DNA of 37,542 nucleotides from an uncultured Clostridia bacterium (GTDB lineage Bacteria > Bacillota > Clostridia > UBA1381): positions 1 to 37,542 of the forward strand of contig CAKSFY010000009.1 of the NCBI GenBank assembly GCA_934454035.1, read 5' to 3'. The position numbers were made by a program, and so were the translations under genes. Below the pieces are notes generated by a model. That model did no database searches and had not been told where the DNA came from. It was given only the letters and a program-made list of their open reading frames with translations. Shown piece after piece: positions 32,485 to 37,542 of this stretch. How positions within the stretch are numbered: the first letter of the stretch is position 1; each line of letters opens with the position of its first letter.

Positions 32485-33465
32485 TTAATATGAATTATTC
32501 TTTACAAAATCAATCAATTCATCAACCGTTGTATGCGCCATACACACAACAGTGTCCGCACCGCCGTAATAAATTGTCAGTCTGCCTGTTTGTGCGTCGC
32601 ACAAGGCAGCACACGGGAATACAACATTCGGGACATCGCCCACCTGTTCATACTGCTCTGTGGGAGCAATTATGTACGGTTTCGCACGGTAGAGCACCTT
32701 CCACGGCTCATCTCTGTCCAAAATAGCCGCGCCGGCACTGTAGACATATCCGTTGCATGACAAAAGCACGCCATGATATATCAAAAGCCAGCCCTCGCTT
32801 GTTTCAATCGGAGCAGGACCTGCACCTATTTTCAATGCTTGCCAGCCGCCGGTAGTGCTCATAACATGTTTGTGATGACCCCAATATTCCAGATCGGGAC
32901 TGTCACTGTAGAAAATATCCCCGAAAGGCGTATGACCGTTATCGCTCGGTCTTGACAAAAGTCCGTACTTACCGCCTATCTTTCTCGGGAAAAGCACACC
33001 GTTTCTGTTAAACGGCAGAAATGAATTTCCCAAATCGTAAAAGCTTTCAAAATCCTTTGTGTACGCAATCGCAACGGTCGGTCCGTTCACGCAATTGCAG
33101 TAAATAATATAATATGTATCTTCAATGCGAACCACTCTCGGGTCGTAGCCTACCACTACCGTCTTTTTGCCGTCTTTGTCAATCAGCGCGACAGGTTCCG
33201 GGTCAATTTTCCAATTAATTCCGTCCTCCGAAAATCCGCGGTGAAGATGCATATCCCTTGCTTTATCGTCAACTCTGAACATGCCGGCAAATTTCCCGCC
33301 GAACGGGATTGCCGCACTGTTTAAAACGCTGTTGCTTTGCGGCAGGATATCTCTTTTTATAATCGGATTTTTGGAAGAACGCCACAGGGGTCCCTCTTCC
33401 CTGTTATTTGTTCTTTCCTCCCACGGAATATTCGGCAGTGCGTCTGCATAAATTTTATACTTCAT
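32485..33465 (-). CDS. GH130 beta-mannoside phosphorylase-type enzyme
   Basis: This 326-residue five-bladed propeller enzyme is of family GH130, which phosphorolyses beta-1,4-mannosides such as mannosyl-glucose or manno-oligosaccharides to mannose 1-phosphate (some members hydrolyse). The catalytic aspartate is D108 in GYDPRVV. R154, R172 (LLSRPSDN), K212 (LKIG) and H231 (YHGV) lie where phosphorylases of the family bind phosphate, which favours a phosphorylase. The family end VFPCAALCD and YYGGADTVVCMA is present. No signal peptide, so cytoplasmic. AAAGGA precedes ATG 33465. It sits between the two large secreted glycosidases. Mannan or glucomannan use is inferred. Confidence 0.88.
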   Translation of the reverse strand: MKYKIYADALPNIPWEERTNNREEGPLWRSSKNPIIKRDILPQSNSVLNSAAIPFGGKFAGMFRVDDKARDMHLHRGFSEDGINWKIDPEPVALIDKDGKKTVVVGYDPRVVRIEDTYYIIYCNCVNGPTVAIAYTKDFESFYDLGNSFLPFNRNGVLFPRKIGGKYGLLSRPSDNGHTPFGDIFYSDSPDLEYWGHHKHVMSTTGGWQALKIGAGPAPIETSEGWLLIYHGVLLSCNGYVYSAGAAILDRDEPWKVLYRAKPYIIAPTEQYEQVGDVPNVVFPCAALCDAQTGRLTIYYGGADTVVCMAHTTVDELIDFVKNNSY

Positions 33466-33492
33466 ATTTATTTCCTTTCTGTTTCTCTTATG

Positions 33493-33523
33493 AAAGGCGG
33501 TGCATTAAAACCACACCGCCTTT
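33493..33523 (-). terminator. Hairpin between the large glycosidase and GH130 genes
   Basis: AAAGGCGGTG (33493-33502) pairs with CACCGCCTTT (33514-33523) over 10 bp with an 11-nt loop. The T-run on the minus strand is only three bases, so it may be a weak terminator or a processing/stability hairpin that lowers downstream expression within one operon. No separate promoter is seen before GH130. Confidence 0.55.
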
Positions 33524-33536
33524 TATAAAATTAGAA

Positions 33537-36500
33537 TTACTTCTTTACAAGCACCATATCCTCAAATAAGTTTGTGGCTTTGCGTCCGGTAATTCCGTCC
33601 ATGTAGTCTATCCACTTTCTTCCTCTTCCGTCAACATCATTTACAGAGAATGCAAATCCGATGCATGTTCCGTTCGTCGGAACCGTATCTGTAAGATAGA
33701 GGAAATTCCACGGAATTGAGAACTCATATATTGTGTGATTATCTTCTGTCCTCACAGCTTTACCCTGCAATCCGCCGACAGATTTGTTAGCCTTTGTTGC
33801 AAGCTGCGCATACCATAGCCATGAGTTTATAGTATTATCGGGAGTTTTGCTGATTCCCACTTCATAATAGTCGGTATTTTCAATACCTACTCCGTTCTTT
33901 CTTTGCAAATCAATTGTAAACTGAAGTGAATCTCCGCTCCAAATCTTACTGTCTTTATATTCCTGGGTGAATACATTATCTGTAACATCGGCAGCAATAT
34001 AAAGATTCTTTTCATCCCATTTGCGATATACTTTAAAGTCGATATCCTCCTCGGGATACGGATTCTTTGACGGTGTGATAACATCGCAGCCGTCCCATTC
34101 GCCGTCGCTTATGATTCCGTCCAGAACAGGTGTTTTTCCGTCATTTACACATGCCGAGAAATCCATACTGCGTTCAATTGTGTATTTACCTCCGTTTGCA
34201 TTCATGAGGAAAGTTGCCGTAGAACCTTGAACGTTATTAATTCTTGTTATCGGAATTTTAATACTCTTTGTTTCGCCGGGCATCAGATTTTTGATTTCCT
34301 GCGTTTCCATGCTGTCAATATTTATGCCTTCACCGCCGGTTATAGCCATAGATACATCTACCGGAGTGTTTACGACATTACTCAGCTTGCAGACCGCATA
34401 CCATTTATCCCACTTTCCGTACTCCTGCGGCTCGAATCCTATCTCATAGGATACTGCCGGAGAGATGCTTGAGCTGATTGTAATATTATTGTCAATTCCG
34501 TTGTCTCCTTTAACAACAATATTAAAGGTCTGTTCGGTCTCTTCCGCATTTTCGCCTATGTGAAGCTTCACCGTTACACTGCCTGTATCCTTGTCAAAGC
34601 GTCCGCTTTCTTTCAAAGACCAGCCTGACGGCAGATCTTTAACATCCACATTTCCGCATATTCCGGTTCCGTCTGCGGTTCTTTCCACAACAAGCTCAAC
34701 ATCCTGATTTCTGAGAGCGTTAATCTTCGGATTGCTGCATACAAACGGAACGCTGATTCCGGCAGCCTTTACTCCTGCTTTTGAGTAAATATATATCGGA
34801 GCGCCGCTTATTTTTACGCTTCCCTTTCCGCCCTCGGTACGAACGCTTGTAAAGCTTCCGTCAGAGCCTATAACATCAATCAGTTCATCTTCTCCCGAAA
34901 GAGTTTCAAATGCCATAACCTTTTCATTATTGCTCGCATCCCATGCGGCAGTTATATACTTTTCCTTGCTTTCATCAAAGAATACACATCCGTAATACGG
35001 ATTATCCATTCCCTGCATTGCTCCTATATACTTTGTATATCTCATTTGGTTTGCGAGATTGTAATATCCGTAATATGCCGGTTTCGGAACACCCAGATAA
35101 TCTACAAGACCCCAGTTGTTCTCGGTATTATACAGATCCATACCGTCATCCTGGAAATTATAGTACCACAATTCTCTTACGCCCAGCATAAGGCAGCAAA
35201 GATACAGTCTTACTATATAATTTCTGTGTTCATCGTAATTTAATACAACCTGATAGCCCGGCAAATTACCTGTTGAATATCCTGCTTCGGTCGCAATAAT
35301 AGGCTTATCTCCGTCTCCGTATTTAGCCATAACATTTCTAAGGTCGGTAACCTGAATAAATTCGCCCTCCGGTACCGACGGGGAAAGTCCCTCCGGCACC
35401 TCTCTGCTGGACTGCATGTAAATATGCGCGTCAAAAACATCAAAAACATCTTTGCCATAAGGGTAATTTTCCTTATAGAATTTCTCTATCCAGTCAAGCG
35501 AGCCGGCAACCGGGTCACAGATTACCATTCTGTCGTCAAAGGCTTTTGTTTGCTTGTACTGTGCCAGAGCCGACTCGTAAAATTCCTTTACGTCCGCCAT
35601 AGCAACGTCCGGCTCGTTTCCGTTCGAGAACAAATAATTCCCCTGTGCCTTGCTGTCCTCCAATGTGAAAGAATTCTGCGTCATTGACGGAATTCCGATC
35701 TCACCGAATTGCTGTGCACCGATTTGATTACGCCAGCCTCTCGTTTTGCCGACCACTCCGATTTCATCATACAGATGAAGAATTTCATCATGCATGCTCT
35801 GCCATCCGGAGCCGTAACGTCTTATTGCTCCGGTATCTATTTCACCCCAATTGGGATGATGAACTATATTGAAAATATCAACCGGCCTGTCGCCGATAAC
35901 ATTTGTTGTTCTGATTTTGGTTGTCTTAACATCCTTTCTTTCGTTGCCGTACTCGTCAAACGCCGTTACGGCAACATAATAATCTGTTGACGGTTCCAAA
36001 ATCGAATGTTTTGTATATCTTGCTTTAAATGCAGGCTCATAGCTTTCTATGATTTTTACCGGCTTCATATTTCCTACATTGGAAAAATCCTCTTTATCCA
36101 CATATACCGCATATTTTGAAGTATGAGCCGGATTATATGTAGACCAGTCTATATAGCAGATCGCAGTTTTCATTACGTCAACTCTTACAGGCACCTGCTG
36201 CAGCTGCTCCGTTTTGCTCTGCATAACGTTATAGCCGTTAATTTTTATCTCGCTGAATGCCATTTCCTCCGTCGAGCTTTGTGCAATAATCTTGATATAT
36301 CTTGCATTTTTGCCCGGCAGACCGTATGCCGACATTTTTACGATTCCTCCGGCATTTTTGGGATTATGATTTACAAAATACCCATACGGGAAATATTTCT
36401 CATCATCAAAACTGTACCGAACTTCGCAGCCCTCCGTAAAGGTGTTGCCCTCGGACAAAGTGTATATATCGATATCGCCTATCTGGTACGGCTTACCCAA

Positions 36501-37542
36501 ATCCACTATAATTGTCGCCCACTTGTTTCTTGTTTTAACCCATGCCTGCTCATCGCCGTCCAAAAGCTTTTTGCAGCCCGAATCCGCAACTCTTATGTCC
36601 GATTCCGTTCGGTAAGGATTTTCATTGTAATATCTGTAGGTGGTAGTTTCTTCATTTATAAGATTAACCTGCTCGGCACCGTTTTTTGCGTAAATTCTTA
36701 CTGCACTTACTTCGGGGGTTTTATCCTTTTGCGGATTCACTTTTATTTTCACATATTTTGAATACGTTTTATAAGGCATATTATATGTGAGAGTCTGCTT
36801 TCCGCTTATTGCTCTGTCCTTAATTTCCGCTTTTCCTATTGACGCATAAGTCTCTCCGTTATCGCTCAAATATGCCTCAAAGCTCTCTACACCCGACACG
36901 GATGAGTTTGTCTGATCCAATTCGATTTTTGTGACATACTTGCTTTCATCCAGCGGAATAATTATATTGTTATATTCCGATATTGAAGGCTTTTCAACCG
37001 TTTTGAAAAGGACTTCCTCTCCCTCCTGTTCTGCCGGCTCTTCAACCTCATTTTCATCTGCCGGTTTTTCCTTTGTTCCGAATACAACCGCCTCGGCAGG
37101 AACCATCTGCTGGAAAGAATTCGGCAGCGGCTGAATCGTAAACGAAATTTCTACATATCTGGCACGGCTTGCCGGAAATGTACACGCTGCATAAGTGAGA
37201 ACACTTTCTTCTTTAAACTCGTCCGGTCTCGCAACCGAAACCGTTCCTACATTTTTGAGAGTGTCCTGCGTTTCGCCGATTCTTACCGTCATATCCTTTA
37301 TCTGCGCGGTAGTCCTGCTGAATGACCACAAATCAGCCCGGCTGACCCAATAAACATCCTTAAGGTCATAAAGAAGAATTCCTTTCGTTCCTTCCTTAGC
37401 CATCCATGTACTGTTCGTCGCAGCCTCTCCGCTTGAATTGTCAAGCATACCGCTTTGCATTTCATTTCCGGGAGCGTCAGCCGCATGCCCTTCATTGAAA
37501 TTGTTATTGTCACACTCAATTATATAAGGCTCTGTGCCTTCC
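33537..37542 (-). CDS. Large multidomain clan GH-A-type glycosidase (5' end outside window)
   Basis: The reading frame is open to the right edge of the window; it does not begin at ATG 37460, because in-frame codons without a stop continue to 37542. Counting from that ATG, 1307 residues are visible. At least two discoidin-like domains (about 1-130 and 270-410), a third beta-rich region (about 155-260) and a fibronectin III-like module (about 420-515) come first. A catalytic TIM barrel (about 520-830) has acid/base E616 in NGNEPDVA and probable nucleophile E725 in IIATEAGYS. Beta-sandwich domains follow, and a C-terminal CBM9-like domain (about 1110-1307; DGIISDGEWDG and YLYIAADVTDNVF-type core). 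It is surely secreted, but the signal peptide lies outside. Substrate unknown. It is a paralogue of the 844-residue neighbour. Confidence 0.82.
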   Translation of the reverse strand, partial: EGTEPYIIECDNNNFNEGHAADAPGNEMQSGMLDNSSGEAATNSTWMAKEGTKGILLYDLKDVYWVSRADLWSFSRTTAQIKDMTVRIGETQDTLKNVGTVSVARPDEFKEESVLTYAACTFPASRARYVEISFTIQPLPNSFQQMVPAEAVVFGTKEKPADENEVEEPAEQEGEEVLFKTVEKPSISEYNNIIIPLDESKYVTKIELDQTNSSVSGVESFEAYLSDNGETYASIGKAEIKDRAISGKQTLTYNMPYKTYSKYVKIKVNPQKDKTPEVSAVRIYAKNGAEQVNLINEETTTYRYYNENPYRTESDIRVADSGCKKLLDGDEQAWVKTRNKWATIIVDLGKPYQIGDIDIYTLSEGNTFTEGCEVRYSFDDEKYFPYGYFVNHNPKNAGGIVKMSAYGLPGKNARYIKIIAQSSTEEMAFSEIKINGYNVMQSKTEQLQQVPVRVDVMKTAICYIDWSTYNPAHTSKYAVYVDKEDFSNVGNMKPVKIIESYEPAFKARYTKHSILEPSTDYYVAVTAFDEYGNERKDVKTTKIRTTNVIGDRPVDIFNIVHHPNWGEIDTGAIRRYGSGWQSMHDEILHLYDEIGVVGKTRGWRNQIGAQQFGEIGIPSMTQNSFTLEDSKAQGNYLFSNGNEPDVAMADVKEFYESALAQYKQTKAFDDRMVICDPVAGSLDWIEKFYKENYPYGKDVFDVFDAHIYMQSSREVPEGLSPSVPEGEFIQVTDLRNVMAKYGDGDKPIIATEAGYSTGNLPGYQVVLNYDEHRNYIVRLYLCCLMLGVRELWYYNFQDDGMDLYNTENNWGLVDYLGVPKPAYYGYYNLANQMRYTKYIGAMQGMDNPYYGCVFFDESKEKYITAAWDASNNEKVMAFETLSGEDELIDVIGSDGSFTSVRTEGGKGSVKISGAPIYIYSKAGVKAAGISVPFVCSNPKINALRNQDVELVVERTADGTGICGNVDVKDLPSGWSLKESGRFDKDTGSVTVKLHIGENAEETEQTFNIVVKGDNGIDNNITISSSISPAVSYEIGFEPQEYGKWDKWYAVCKLSNVVNTPVDVSMAITGGEGINIDSMETQEIKNLMPGETKSIKIPITRINNVQGSTATFLMNANGGKYTIERSMDFSACVNDGKTPVLDGIISDGEWDGCDVITPSKNPYPEEDIDFKVYRKWDEKNLYIAADVTDNVFTQEYKDSKIWSGDSLQFTIDLQRKNGVGIENTDYYEVGISKTPDNTINSWLWYAQLATKANKSVGGLQGKAVRTEDNHTIYEFSIPWNFLYLTDTVPTNGTCIGFAFSVNDVDGRGRKWIDYMDGITGRKATNLFEDMVLVKK

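Noticed and set aside
33537..37460. Taking ATG 37460 as the real start of the large glycosidase
   Set aside because: There is no SD site before it, no signal peptide follows it, and the frame continues upstream without a stop to the window edge with sequence that looks like part of the same domain.

Overview
The window looks like a chromosomal segment of a low-to-moderate GC Clostridia-type Firmicute, probably an uncultured gut or rumen commensal. The basis is strong AGGAGG-type Shine-Dalgarno (SD) sites, sigma-A promoters, the Asp23/FakA (yloU-yloV) pair, a PrsA-like lipoprotein, the non-mevalonate (MEP) isoprenoid genes and RqcH. The species cannot be named from sequence alone. I found no tRNA, rRNA, CRISPR array, transposase or prophage. 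No gene-free gap exceeds 300 bases; the longest (453-699 and 23247-23481) are described as regulatory features.

Layout: (1) 1-1950 holds an XRE regulator divergent from a membrane diguanylate cyclase, with duplicated promoters and possible operators between them. (2) 1957-7003 is a four-gene operon alternating two Gfo/Idh/MocA oxidoreductases and two xylose-isomerase-like TIM barrels. It diverges from an AraC/cupin regulator and most resembles a keto-sugar (3-oxo-glycoside type) pathway. (3) 7027-23246 is a long minus-strand housekeeping block: asp23, fakA, alaS, truB, a ribF-glmU gene fusion, pth, mfd, a PrsA-like foldase, carD, ispD, ispF, a TrmN6-like methyltransferase and rsmI. (4) 23482-24627 is a pyridoxal kinase gene with an XRE gene 3 nt downstream. 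(5) 24800-28629 is plus strand: rqcH, then a radical-SAM/DUF4130 pair of predicted DNA-repair genes behind a near-consensus promoter whose spacer holds an SOS-box-like palindrome. (6) 28817-37542 is a minus-strand glycan locus: a huge multidomain clan GH-A-like glycosidase cut by the window edge, a GH130 enzyme, a second related glycosidase and a short GH32 beta-fructosidase.

How the genes may work together: regions 2 and 6 point to plant-glycan or glycoside foraging. Extracellular hydrolases would release sugars, GH130 and GH32 would process oligosaccharides, and the oxidoreductase/epimerase operon would handle modified sugars; this last link is inference. The housekeeping block covers translation quality, cell-wall precursor and flavin synthesis, and transcription-coupled repair. 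The most unusual features are the in-frame RibF-GlmU fusion, a probable AUU start codon for fakA, promoters carrying palindromes in their spacers (carD and the rSAM operon), and a perfect 20-bp inverted copy of the rsmI 3' end beside the araC stop codon.
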